This document shows, piece after piece, positions 54,004 to 62,419 of a stretch of 64,000 nucleotides of DNA. The notes under the pieces are model-generated. The model was not told the origin of the DNA. It saw only the letters and a program-made list of their open reading frames with translations, and searched no databases. The position numbers and the translations under genes are program-made. The stretch is from Shinella pollutisoli (lineage in GTDB: Bacteria; Pseudomonadota; Alphaproteobacteria; Rhizobiales; Rhizobiaceae), in the NCBI RefSeq assembly GCF_024609765.1, contig NZ_JANFDG010000017.1:59503-123502 (forward strand). Direction: 5' to 3'. Every line of letters starts with the position of its first letter. Within the stretch, counting starts at the first letter, position 1.

Positions 54004-55227
54004 ATGCTGCACCAGGCGCCCGCAGCCCTGTTCGATCACTATCTCGGCATCTCGCGGCTGCTCGCGGGCCAGCTCGACTTCCGCTCGGCGATCCGCTCGG
54101 TGGCGGCCGAGGTCGCGCACATCATCCCGCACGACCATCTCGACGTCTGCCTGCTGATCGACGACGGCAAGTACCACACCGCCTACGAGACCGGCATGGA
54201 GACCGCCTGGGGCGACCTCGCCGGCGCGCCGGTCGCAAACAGCCCGATCCGCTCGCTGCTCTGGGGCGAGGTCGACTACATGCTCACCGACGACGCGATG
54301 AACGACCCGCGCTTCCATTTCGAGGGTGCCTTCAAGCGGCCGATCGACGAGCAGGCGCTGCGCAGCCGCCTGCACGTGCCGATGAAGGTGGAGGGCACGA
54401 TCATCGCCGCACTCTCCTGCTCCTCGCAATTGCCCGGCGTCTACACGATGGAGGAGGTGGAGCGCGCCCGCATCGTCGCCGACCTGCTCACGCCCTATTT
54501 CTTCGCGCTGCGCGCCGCCGAGCAGGCGCAGCGTTCGGCGATCGTCGAGGCGGAGGCGCGCGCCCGCGAGGAGGGCCTGCGTCTCGGCGCGCTGAAGCTG
54601 ACGGAGGCGCTGGAGCAGGAGCGCCAGCGCATCGGCATGGACCTGCACGACCAGACGCTCGCCGACCTCACGCGGCTGGCACGGCGCATCGACCGGATGT
54701 CGCAGAACGGCGAGGTGACGCCGGAGGCGCTGGAGCCGGTCTCGCGCTCGCTGCAGCACTGCATGCAGGATCTCCGGCAGATCATCGAGCAGGCCAAGCC
54801 CTCCGTGCTGCAGCTCTTCGGCCTGGCGCAGGCGGTGGAGAACCATCTCGACCGCTCCGTGCGCGACAGCGGCATGCCGATCGAATGGGCGCTCGTCGAC
54901 GAGACCGCCGGCGCGCTCGACGCGCTGGAGCCGGCGGTCGCCGTGGCGCTGTTCCGCATCGCCCAGGAGGCGATCAACAATGCGGTGCGCCACGCCCAGC
55001 CGATGGCGATCACCGTGCGCCTGAGGATCGAGGAGGGGCAGCTCGCGCTCGAAGTCTCGGACGACGGGCGCGGCATCGCCAAGCAGCGCGGCCGGCTCGG
55101 CAGCGGCATCGACAACATGAAGACGCGCGCCCGGCTGATCTCGGCGCGCTGCACCATCGGCGCCGGCCGCGGCAACCGCGGCACGGCGGTCACGGTGTTC
55201 CTGCCGCTTACGGCGGAGAAGGAATGA
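54004..55227 (+). CDS. Soluble GAF-domain sensor histidine kinase (HisKA_3 type)
   Basis: A 407-aa kinase without a visible membrane segment or signal peptide. A GAF-like domain covers about residues 20-180; the dimerisation helix has ERQRIGMDLHDQTLADLTRL with the phosphorylated H215; the ATPase part has QEAINNAVRHA, SDDGRGIAK and GSGIDNMKTRARL. ATG 54004 follows GGAGGAAGG. It is divergent from the sugar importer and overlaps or nearly touches the regulator gene. Signal presumably a cytoplasmic ligand or a partner protein. Confidence 0.85.
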   Translation: MLHQAPAALFDHYLGISRLLAGQLDFRSAIRSVAAEVAHIIPHDHLDVCLLIDDGKYHTAYETGMETAWGDLAGAPVANSPIRSLLWGEVDYMLTDDAMNDPRFHFEGAFKRPIDEQALRSRLHVPMKVEGTIIAALSCSSQLPGVYTMEEVERARIVADLLTPYFFALRAAEQAQRSAIVEAEARAREEGLRLGALKLTEALEQERQRIGMDLHDQTLADLTRLARRIDRMSQNGEVTPEALEPVSRSLQHCMQDLRQIIEQAKPSVLQLFGLAQAVENHLDRSVRDSGMPIEWALVDETAGALDALEPAVAVALFRIAQEAINNAVRHAQPMAITVRLRIEEGQLALEVSDDGRGIAKQRGRLGSGIDNMKTRARLISARCTIGAGRGNRGTAVTVFLPLTAEKE

Positions 55228-55241
55228 GGGCGGAGGCTGCG

Positions 55242-55967
55242 ATGAAGGTACTGATCGTCGAGGACGACCCGCTGCACCGGTCCTACCTGCACGAGGCCGT
55301 CTGCGCGGCGCTGCCCGAATGCGACACGGTGATCGAGGCGGAGAACGGCACGGCGGGCGAAAGGCTCGCCCGCGACCACAAGTCCGCGCATATCGTCATG
55401 GACCTGCAGATGGCGAGCCGCAACGGCATCGAGGCGGCGCGCACGATCTGGAAGGAGCGGCCGGAGACGCGCATCCTGTTCTGGTCGAACTATTCCGACG
55501 AGGCCTATGTGCGCGGCGTCTCGCGCATCGTGCCGGACGGGGCGGCCTACGGCTACGTGCTGAAATCGGCCTCCGACGAGCGGCTGAAGCTGGCGCTGCG
55601 CTCGATCTTCGTCGAGAGCCAGTGCGTGATAGACCGCGAGGTGCGCGGCCTGCAGCAGAAGAGCCTCGGCCAGACCAACGGCTTCACCGATTCCGAATAC
55701 GAGATATTGGTCGACATCGCGCTTGGCCTCACCGACCGGGCGATCGCGCGGCGGCGCAACCTGTCGCTGCGCAGCGTGCAGAACCGGCTGCAGCAGCTCT
55801 ACGACAAGCTCGACGTCTACCAGACCGCCGGCGACGACCACGAGGACGGCCGCTTCAACCTGCGCGCCCGCGCCGTCACCGTCGCGCTCCTGCGCAAGCT
55901 CCTGAACTACAGCGCGCTGGAGCGCGCCGAGACGGAATTGCAGGAATGGCTGGAGAGCGGGCGGTGA
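55242..55967 (+). CDS. NarL/FixJ-family response regulator
   Basis: A 241-aa regulator. The receiver domain has acidic pocket residues EDD (7-9), phosphorylated D54 (IVMDLQMASRNG) and K108 (YVLKSASDE). The C-terminal LuxR-type HTH is FTDSEYEILVDIALGLTDRA, then LSLRSVQNRLQQLYDKLDV. About 45 residues follow the HTH, longer than normal. ATG 55242 has GGAGG six bases upstream; ATG 55224, overlapping the kinase stop, is the alternative. Partner of the kinase; probable target is the divergent sugar importer. Confidence 0.85.
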   Translation: MKVLIVEDDPLHRSYLHEAVCAALPECDTVIEAENGTAGERLARDHKSAHIVMDLQMASRNGIEAARTIWKERPETRILFWSNYSDEAYVRGVSRIVPDGAAYGYVLKSASDERLKLALRSIFVESQCVIDREVRGLQQKSLGQTNGFTDSEYEILVDIALGLTDRAIARRRNLSLRSVQNRLQQLYDKLDVYQTAGDDHEDGRFNLRARAVTVALLRKLLNYSALERAETELQEWLESGR

Positions 55968-56081
55968 CGGTTCGAGATATTTCCGGCTTTTCCGGGCCGG
56001 TCGCCCTCCGCCGCAAAGTTTGAATTGACCGCTTGCGACGGCGAGGCGACACTTCAAGCCGGCAAGGCAGGAGGAAGAACG

Positions 56082-56387
56082 ATGGGCGAGCAGGAGCGGT
56101 GGCGTCACATGGCAAGCGCGCCGAGGGACGGAAGTCGGGTCCTCGTCACGGTCCGCCCGTCCGAACAGGGGCCGGCGGAAGTCGACGTCGCCTACTGGTC
56201 GCACGGCGACCAGTTCGGCCCGGAAGGCTGGCGCGCCTCCGATTCCTCGCCCGGCTGCATCATCGAATATGCCGAGCCGGAGCTGAAGTGCTGGATGCCG
56301 ATGCCCTCTGCCAATCCCGGCCGCGCCTCCACGCCCTCCCCCTGGGAAGGCGACGACGCCCGGCAGCTCGACGGGTCGGGGATCTGA
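56082..56387 (+). CDS. Small protein resembling DUF551-type proteins
   Basis: A 101-aa protein starting MGEQERWRHMASAPRDGSRV. The W-x-SAPRDG-VLVTV opening and the tryptophan-rich YWSHGDQFGPEGWRAS segment resemble the small DUF551-like family, often phage-related and of unknown function. A GGAGGAAGAAC site precedes the ATG. It stands alone between the regulator and the convergent cytochrome c gene. Confidence 0.6.
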   Translation: MGEQERWRHMASAPRDGSRVLVTVRPSEQGPAEVDVAYWSHGDQFGPEGWRASDSSPGCIIEYAEPELKCWMPMPSANPGRASTPSPWEGDDARQLDGSGI

Positions 56388-56406
56388 CGAACGCGCTGCC
56401 GCGCCT

Positions 56407-56784
56407 CTATCGGGCGACCGCCTTGAGATAGGCGATGACGGCGGCGATGTCCGCCTCGCTCTTCAGGCCGGAGAAGGCCATGCGCGTCTTCGGGATCATC
56501 TTCTTCGGGCCGGCGAGATAGGCGGCGAGCGTCGCCTCGTCCCAGACGAGGCCGCCGGCCGCGGCCGCCTTCATCGCTTCCGAATAGGTGGCGTAGTCGG
56601 CCAGCGACGCGGCCGGGCGGCCGACGATGCCGACCAGGTGCGGGCCGACCTTGTTCACCGGTTCCTCCGCGTTGTGGCAGGCGGTGCATTTCCGGAAGAC
56701 GGCGGCGCCGGCCTCCGCCGAGCCGTCGGCGGCCGCGGCGGCCAAGGGAAACGCGAGCGCGGCGAGGAACGCCAGTGCCTTCAT
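56407..56784 (-). CDS. Class I cytochrome c, periplasmic (electron acceptor subunit)
   Basis: A 125-aa cytochrome c with signal peptide (MKALAFLAALAFPLAAAAAD, 20 residues). The single haem site is C33-T-A-C36-H37; axial methionine is probably M102 (TRMAFSG). Sequence resembles small c2/c550-type cytochromes (KVGPHLVGIVGRPAASLADY). It lies downstream of the GMC subunit and would take electrons from it. Monohaem instead of trihaem distinguishes it from FAD-glucose dehydrogenase complexes of Burkholderia. Confidence 0.85.
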   Translation of the reverse strand: MKALAFLAALAFPLAAAAADGSAEAGAAVFRKCTACHNAEEPVNKVGPHLVGIVGRPAASLADYATYSEAMKAAAAGGLVWDEATLAAYLAGPKKMIPKTRMAFSGLKSEADIAAVIAYLKAVAR

Positions 56785-56908
56785 GGTGTCTTGCTCCGAT
56801 GCGTGGTCGAAAAGGCGGCCGGCCGAAGCCGGCCGGAGGTGGCGCGGCCTGCCGGCCGCACGCGATCACCGGCCGCCCGCAGGCGGCCGGGGAGGATCGC
56901 GATGACCC

Positions 56909-58480
56909 TCAGATGGTGCCCGCCGCCATTTCCTGGGCGATGTAGTCGGCCTGGCGGATCGCCAGCGTGACGATGGTGAGCGTCGGGTTCTCCGCCGCCC
57001 CCGTGGTGAACTGGCTGCCGTCGGAGACGAACAGGTTCTTGATGTCGTGCGTCTGGCCCCATTTGTTGACGACCCCGTCCGACGCCTTCTCGCTCATCCG
57101 GTTGGTGCCGAGATTGTGCGTCGAGGGATAGGGCGGCGTCGGGAAGCTGCGGGTGGCGCCGACCGCCTCGTAGATCGCCTGGCCCTGCCTGTAGGCGTGG
57201 TTGCGCATGGCGACGTCGTTGGCATGGTCGGTGAACCAGACGTCCGGGATCGGCATGCCGTACTTGTCCTTCAGCTCCGCGTGCAGCTTCACGGCGTTGC
57301 TCTCCTGCGGCATGTCCTCGCCGACGATCCACAGGCCCGCCATGTTGGCATAGTTGTCCATCGCCGAGGTGAAGGCGCGGCCCCAGCCGCCGGGATCGAG
57401 GAAGGCCGCCATGAAGGGCACGCCGAGCGCCAGCGTCTCCAGCTCGTAGCCGCCGACGAAGCCGCGCGAGGGATCGTGCCTGGCCTCGTCCTGGACGATG
57501 CCGGCCATCGTCGTGCCGCGGTAGAAATGCACCGGCTTCTCGAACACGGCATAGACCGAGCCGGTGGTGTGCCGCATGTAGTTCTTGCCGACCTGGCCGG
57601 AGGAATTGGCAAGCCCGTCCGGAAACAGGTTGGACGCCGAGTTGAGCAGCAGGCGCGGGCTTTCGATCGAGTTGCCGGCGACGCAGACGATGCGGGCCTT
57701 CTGGCTTTGCAGGTTGCCGTCCTTGTCGGCATAGACGACGTTCGTCACCTTGCCGTCCGCATCGTGCTCGATCCGGATGACGTGCGAATTGGGCCGCACC
57801 TCCAGCTTGCCGGTCGCCTCGCCCTTGGGGATCTCGGTGTAGAGCGTCGACCACTTGGCGCCCCATTTGCATCCCTGGAAGCAGAAGCCCGTCTGCTGAC
57901 AGCTCATGCGGTCGTCGCGTTCGGCGGAGTTGATGGCCATGCGGCCGGTGTGACATTCCTTGTAGCCGAGCTTGTCGGCGCCGGCCTTGAGGATCTTGAA
58001 GTTGTTGTTGCCGGGCAGGCCCTCGATGCCGTGGGTGCGGGTGACGCCCATCTTGTCCTCGGCCTTGGTATAGTAGGGTTCCAGCTCGGCAAGCGTCAGC
58101 GGCCAGTCGAGCAGGTTCGCGCCCTCGACCTTGCCGTAGTTGGTCAATGCCTTGAACTCGTGCTCCTGGAAGCGCAGCGAGGCGCCCGCCCAGTGCGTCG
58201 TCGTGCCGCCGACGGCCTTGACGATCCAGGCCGGCAGGTTCGGGAAATCCTTCGAGACGCGCCAGCCGCCGCCGGTCGTGCGGTGGTCGAGCCAGGCGAG
58301 CTGGGCGAAGCTGTCCCACTCGTCGTTGATGAAGTCCTCGTATTCGATGCGTGCGCCGGCCTCCAGCACGACGACGTCGATGCCCTTCTGCGCCAGTTCG
58401 TTGCCGAGCGTGCCGCCGCCGGCGCCCGAGCCGATGATGACGACCACGCTGTCGTCGTTGAGATCATATGGAGCTGCCAT
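56909..58480 (-). CDS. GMC-family FAD sugar dehydrogenase, large subunit
   Basis: A 523-aa GMC oxidoreductase. FAD motif VVIIGSGAGGGTLGNELAQK is near residue 12, GGTTTHWAGASLRF near 92, and the C-terminal active-site region is STHNLGTNRMS plus AENPTLTIVTLAIRQADYI. Cysteines C194, C200 and C204 (CQQTGFCFQGC) could hold the Fe-S cluster known from FAD-glucose dehydrogenase. It lacks its own signal and is expected to be exported by piggyback on the Tat subunit. Candidate activities are glucoside 3-dehydrogenase, glucose or sorbose dehydrogenase. Confidence 0.83.
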   Translation of the reverse strand: MAAPYDLNDDSVVVIIGSGAGGGTLGNELAQKGIDVVVLEAGARIEYEDFINDEWDSFAQLAWLDHRTTGGGWRVSKDFPNLPAWIVKAVGGTTTHWAGASLRFQEHEFKALTNYGKVEGANLLDWPLTLAELEPYYTKAEDKMGVTRTHGIEGLPGNNNFKILKAGADKLGYKECHTGRMAINSAERDDRMSCQQTGFCFQGCKWGAKWSTLYTEIPKGEATGKLEVRPNSHVIRIEHDADGKVTNVVYADKDGNLQSQKARIVCVAGNSIESPRLLLNSASNLFPDGLANSSGQVGKNYMRHTTGSVYAVFEKPVHFYRGTTMAGIVQDEARHDPSRGFVGGYELETLALGVPFMAAFLDPGGWGRAFTSAMDNYANMAGLWIVGEDMPQESNAVKLHAELKDKYGMPIPDVWFTDHANDVAMRNHAYRQGQAIYEAVGATRSFPTPPYPSTHNLGTNRMSEKASDGVVNKWGQTHDIKNLFVSDGSQFTTGAAENPTLTIVTLAIRQADYIAQEMAAGTI

Positions 58481-58545
58481 GGTTTCCTCCCGGAATGTGT
58501 CGGCGGTCGGCCGCGCCTCCTCCGGCGCCGGCCGTCACCCTGCCG

Positions 58546-59076
58546 TCAGAGCCATTCGATGTCGTCGAAGCCGCGGGCGATGTAGCCGCCCTTGGAGTAG
58601 GATTCGCCCTCGTAGCCGAAATGCGGCCAGAGCTCCTTCTGGTTGTAGAAGGACACGACGAGGTCGCCGCGCACCGCCTGGAAGAAGGGGGTCGCCTCGA
58701 TGTCGCGCAGGATGGCGACGCGGTCGTCCTCCCAGCCGAGGCCGCGATAGCCGCCCGCGCCCGCCCGCTTGTCGAGATCGGCGACGCCGGCCTCGATCAG
58801 CTCCTTGTGCGCGGCGTCGCCCGCCGCCTTCGTATCGTGCCCCTTGACCGCGATCGCGTAGAAGCGGTCGGGGACCGAGTCGTGCGGATAGATGTCGCGG
58901 GCGAGCTTGATGAGGGTCGCCATGGTCTCCGGCTTCAGCGCGGCGGCCTCCATGCCCCACGCCCTGTCGGGACTGATCACCGCCTTGCCGGTGATGATCA
59001 GCGCGGCGCCGATCGTGCCGCGCTTCAAAAGCTCGCGCCGCGAAAGGCCGGGGCGCTGCTCGTAGATCGTCGTCAT
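58546..59076 (-). CDS. Gluconate 2-dehydrogenase subunit 3-family protein (Tat-exported gamma subunit)
   Basis: A 176-aa protein with a twin-arginine signal (LSRRELLKRGTIGAALIITG). The rest matches the small subunit of FAD sugar dehydrogenases (LIKLARDIYPHDSVPDRFYA, GYEGESYSKGGYIARGFDDI). It acts as the exported chaperone that carries the folded large subunit to the periplasm. First gene of the three-gene complex, 65 bases before the GMC gene. Confidence 0.84.
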   Translation of the reverse strand: MTTIYEQRPGLSRRELLKRGTIGAALIITGKAVISPDRAWGMEAAALKPETMATLIKLARDIYPHDSVPDRFYAIAVKGHDTKAAGDAAHKELIEAGVADLDKRAGAGGYRGLGWEDDRVAILRDIEATPFFQAVRGDLVVSFYNQKELWPHFGYEGESYSKGGYIARGFDDIEWL

Positions 59077-59131
59077 GTCAGGTTCCTCCCGTTGTTGTGG
59101 TCCCGGCGGCCCTCCCCGGCCGCCGGTCCGT

Positions 59132-59527
59132 TCATTTGAAGCGGCCGTGCCGCTGCAGGACCTCGATCTTGTAGCCGTCGGGGTCGGTGATGAAGAAGAA
59201 GCGGGCGAGAAGACCGCCGTCGCGGTTGAACTCGACGATCTTGCCGGGCGTGAAGCCGAGACCGGAGATGCGGGCATGTTCCGCATCGAGATCGCCGACC
59301 GAGACGGCGAGATGGCCGTAGCCGTCGCCGAGGTCGTAGGGTTCGGTGCGGTCCTTGTTGATCGTCAGCTCAAGCTCGAATTCGCTCTCCGCATTGCTCA
59401 TGTAGACGAGCGTGAAGGTCTCGAAGTCGAGCCGGTCGGCCACGGAAAGCCCGAAGGCCTTGCCGTAGAAATCCACGGACCGTGCCTCGTCCAGCACCCG
59501 GATCATGGAATGGATCGTCTTTGCCAC
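59132..59527 (-). CDS. Glyoxalase I-family (VOC) protein, lactoylglutathione lyase-like
   Basis: A 131-aa single-chain glyoxalase-fold enzyme. HSMIRVLDEARSVDFYGKAF with metal histidine at residue 6, ESEFELELTINKD, GYGHLAVSVGDLDAEHARI and FFITDPDGYKIEVLQ are present; they give the H/E...H/E metal set of GloA. It would isomerise the hemithioacetal of methylglyoxal and glutathione. It precedes the gamma subunit by 56 bases in the same direction, but is probably functionally separate. Confidence 0.85.
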   Translation of the reverse strand: MAKTIHSMIRVLDEARSVDFYGKAFGLSVADRLDFETFTLVYMSNAESEFELELTINKDRTEPYDLGDGYGHLAVSVGDLDAEHARISGLGFTPGKIVEFNRDGGLLARFFFITDPDGYKIEVLQRHGRFK

Positions 59528-59741
59528 GCTGTCTCTCCCGACTGGTTGCAGTTCGGCCTGTGGGAAGAGCTTGCGACGGGATTCGCGCTTCAGGGTAGCA
59601 GCCGGCTACCGCATGCGGATTTTCAATTCTGGAGTTTTCGGCGAAAGATTTTCTCCCGTGCGCGGCCTGCAAGGACGATTTGACCAATGTCGGGTGCCGC
59701 CGCATAATCCGCGGCATAAAAACAAGACTGGAGGATATGCC

Positions 59742-60050
59742 ATGTGTGAGGTCTTCGCGGGCCAGGACCCGCAACGCTACCGGCCCGTCAACCGCTCTGT
59801 GCGCATCGGCGGGCATTCGACCAGCATCCAGATCGAGGCCGCCTTCTGGGACCTGATCGACGAGATGGCCGCGGGCCAGGGACTATCGACGTCGCGCTTC
59901 CTGTCGACGCTCTACGACGAGGCGCTGGAGATCAACGGCTCGGTGCCGAATTTCGCTTCGCTGCTGCGCACGAGCTGTCTCATCTACATCATGGGCGGGG
60001 CCGGCAAGGGCGCCGAGCCGCGCCGGCTGCAGATCGTTGCGGCGGAATAG
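59742..60050 (+). CDS. Ribbon-helix-helix domain protein
   Basis: A 102-aa protein. The part from SVRIGGHSTSIQIEAAFWDL to LSTSRFLSTLYDEALE matches an RHH-type aryl-sulfotransferase-like/RHH_4 domain, which binds DNA as a dimer. The N-terminal MCEVFAGQDPQRYRPVNRS is conserved-looking in rhizobial relatives. GGAGG lies before ATG 59742. There is no toxin beside it. Convergent with the MerR-XRE-cupin gene; stops are four bases apart. Target unknown. Confidence 0.72.
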   Translation: MCEVFAGQDPQRYRPVNRSVRIGGHSTSIQIEAAFWDLIDEMAAGQGLSTSRFLSTLYDEALEINGSVPNFASLLRTSCLIYIMGGAGKGAEPRRLQIVAAE

Positions 60051-60053
60051 GAT

Positions 60054-60869
60054 TTAGAAGGTCGGCGGCGTGTTGATCCAGATCAGCACGGTCTCGCCGT
60101 CGTGGCGGTTGCGCCAGGCGTGGCGGCGGCAGCTCTCGAAATAGAGGCTGTCGCCGGGGCCGAGGTCGTGGAACTCGTGGCCGTCGAGGACGATCTCCAC
60201 CCGGCCGGAGAGCACGTGCACGAATTCCTCGCCGTCGTGCCTATAGTCGCCGTCCGAGGAGGCGCCGGGCGCCAGCACGAAGCGGTGGCAGTCCATCATG
60301 TTGCGCCCGTCGGCGAGCACCTGCACCGTCACCCCCGGCGAGGTCTCGGGCCACAGCGCCCACTCCCCTGCCCTCACCACCGCGCGCCGCTCGCGCTCCT
60401 CCTCGCCCGAGAGCTTGGAGACCGTGGTGCCGTAATATTCGGCGAGGTCGTGCAGCACGCGGAAGGTCACGCCCTGCGAGGTGCGCTCGAAGGTGGAGAG
60501 AACCGAGGTGGCGATGCCGATGTCGCCGGCCACCTGCTCCAGCGTCTTGCCGGCATCGTGGCGCAGACTGCGCAGCTTGCGGCCGACGCCCGGCGGCGCG
60601 TCGCCGTCGGTGGGCGGCGGAGCCCCCTCCCCATCTTCCGCCTCCAGGGCCTCGCGGATCGCGGCGGGGTTCAGCCCGCGCTCGGTGCGGTACCAGGCGA
60701 TGCGCTTCAGCCGCGCGACGTCCTCGGCGCTGTACTGGCGGTGGCCGGTCTCGGAGCGGCCGGGGACGATCAGGCCGAGCGTCTCCCACAGCCTCAGCGT
60801 CGAGGCCGACACGCCGGCGAGCCGTGCGGCCTCCGCCACCTTGTAATGCACCGGTTCGTCGGAACCCAT
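60054..60869 (-). CDS. MerR-XRE-cupin fusion transcriptional regulator
   Basis: A 271-aa regulator with three parts. Residues 8-75: MerR-type HTH (YKVAEAARLAGVSASTLRLW, YSAEDVARLKRIAWY). Residues about 95-150: XRE/Cro HTH (GKTLEQVAGDIGIATSVLST). Residues about 185-265: cupin sensor (GEEFVHVLSGRVEIVLDGHE, GDSLYFESCRRHAWRN). It is divergent from gabT across 167 bases. PuuR, the regulator of putrescine/GABA genes in enteric bacteria, has XRE plus cupin without MerR. Control of gabTD is inferred. Two DNA-binding modules in one chain are unusual. Confidence 0.83.
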   Translation of the reverse strand: MGSDEPVHYKVAEAARLAGVSASTLRLWETLGLIVPGRSETGHRQYSAEDVARLKRIAWYRTERGLNPAAIREALEAEDGEGAPPPTDGDAPPGVGRKLRSLRHDAGKTLEQVAGDIGIATSVLSTFERTSQGVTFRVLHDLAEYYGTTVSKLSGEEERERRAVVRAGEWALWPETSPGVTVQVLADGRNMMDCHRFVLAPGASSDGDYRHDGEEFVHVLSGRVEIVLDGHEFHDLGPGDSLYFESCRRHAWRNRHDGETVLIWINTPPTF

Positions 60870-60949
60870 GGCGCCAAATCCCTGATTCTCGTGCTATGGT
60901 CTGCTATACCATTCCGCGCCGATCCGGCGCGCAAAAATGCCGTTGCATT

Positions 60950-60999
60950 CTTGCAGAAAAAATGTAGGAATTCCACTCGACCCTTGCAGAAAAAATGTA
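60950..60999. promoter_or_regulatory. Two 17-base direct repeats upstream of gabT
   Basis: CTTGCAGAAAAAATGTA occurs exactly at 60950-60966 and 60983-60999, start to start 33 bases, about three helical turns. Each repeat is a near-dyad (CTTGCA-N7-TGTAAG in the second copy). The pair lies 38-87 bases before the gabT start and is the likely operator of the divergent MerR-XRE-cupin regulator. A half-copy TTGCATTCTTGCAG overlaps the first repeat. Confidence 0.65.
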
Positions 61000-61036
61000 A
61001 GATATCGATTCCAGCCCTCCAGCCCAGGATAGCGCC

Positions 61037-62314
61037 ATGACCGCAACGCCCATCACCGACCGCAAGAACGCCGCCATCTCCCGCGGCGTCGGCATGACCA
61101 CGCAGATCTATGCCGACCGCGCCGAGAATGCCGAGATCTGGGACAAGGACGGCAACCGCTACATCGACTTCGCCGCCGGCATCGCCGTCGTCAACACCGG
61201 CCACCGCCATCCGCGCGTCATCGAGGCGGTGAAGAAGCAGCTCGACCGCTTCACGCATACCTGCCACCAGGTCGTGCCCTACGAGAACTATGTCGAGCTC
61301 GCCGAGCGGCTGAATGCCATCACCCCCGGCAACTTCGCCAAGAAGACCATCTTCGTCACGACCGGCGCGGAAGCCGTCGAGAACGCCGTCAAGATCGCCC
61401 GCGCCGCGACCGGTCGCCAGGCCGTCGTCGCCTTCGGCGGCGGCTTCCACGGCCGCACCTTCATGGGCATGGCGCTGACCGGCAAGGTCGTTCCCTACAA
61501 GGTCGGCTTCGGCGCCATGCCGGGCGACGTCTTCCACGTGCCCTTCCCGGTCGAGCTGCACGGTACGACGCCGGAACAGTCGCTGGCCGCGCTGAAGAAG
61601 CTCTTCGCCGCCGACGTCGATCCGAACCGCGTCGCCGCGATCATCATCGAGCCGGTGCAGGGCGAGGGCGGCTTCTATCCGGTGCCTGCCGGCTTCATCA
61701 AGGCGCTGCGCACGCTCTGCGACGAGCACGGCATCCTGCTGATCGCCGACGAGGTGCAGACGGGCTTCGCCCGCACCGGCAAGCTCTTCGCCATGGAGCA
61801 CTACGGCGTCGCCGCCGACCTGATGACGATGGCCAAGGGGCTCGGCGGCGGCTTCCCGATCGCCGCCGTCACCGGCCGCGCCGAGATCATGGACGCGCCC
61901 GGCCCCGGCGGCCTCGGCGGCACCTATGCCGGCAGCCCGATCGGCGTCGCCGCCGCCCATGCGGTGCTCGACGTCATCAAGGACGAGGATCTGTGCAACC
62001 GTGCCGAAAGCCTCGGCGCGCGCCTCAAGCAGCGCCTTGCAGCGATCCGCGACAAGGTTCCGGAGATCGTCGACATCCGCGGCCCGGGCTTCATGAACGC
62101 CGTCGAGTTCAACGACGTCAAGACGCAACTGCCGAGCGCCGACTTCGCCAACAAGGTGCGCCTCAAGGCGCTGGAGAAGGGCCTGATCCTGCTCACCTGC
62201 GGCGTGCACGGCAACGTTATCCGCTTCCTGGCGCCGATCACCATCCAGGACGAGGTCTTCGCCGAGGCGCTCGACCTCCTCGAGGCCTCGATCGTCGAGG
62301 CCCGCGCCGCCTGA
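61037..62314 (+). CDS. gabT: 4-aminobutyrate-2-oxoglutarate transaminase
   Basis: Class III aminotransferase, 425 aa. PLP lysine K267 is in MAKGLGGGFPIAAVTG; other markers are GGFHGRTFMGMALTGK and LIADEVQTGFARTGKLFAME. It turns GABA and 2-oxoglutarate into succinate semialdehyde and glutamate. An AGGATAG site lies before the ATG. First of the gabTD pair; 105 bases separate it from gabD. 5-Aminovalerate may be a second substrate. Confidence 0.92.
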   Translation: MTATPITDRKNAAISRGVGMTTQIYADRAENAEIWDKDGNRYIDFAAGIAVVNTGHRHPRVIEAVKKQLDRFTHTCHQVVPYENYVELAERLNAITPGNFAKKTIFVTTGAEAVENAVKIARAATGRQAVVAFGGGFHGRTFMGMALTGKVVPYKVGFGAMPGDVFHVPFPVELHGTTPEQSLAALKKLFAADVDPNRVAAIIIEPVQGEGGFYPVPAGFIKALRTLCDEHGILLIADEVQTGFARTGKLFAMEHYGVAADLMTMAKGLGGGFPIAAVTGRAEIMDAPGPGGLGGTYAGSPIGVAAAHAVLDVIKDEDLCNRAESLGARLKQRLAAIRDKVPEIVDIRGPGFMNAVEFNDVKTQLPSADFANKVRLKALEKGLILLTCGVHGNVIRFLAPITIQDEVFAEALDLLEASIVEARAA

Positions 62315-62419
62315 CCGGGCGGCGCAGCCCGCCGGCATTCCCCTGACGACGGCGACACCCGAGGCCCGAGGCTTCGGGTGAAGGCCTTCCTGTTTCCTGT
62401 TTTCGAGAAGGAGCCGACC

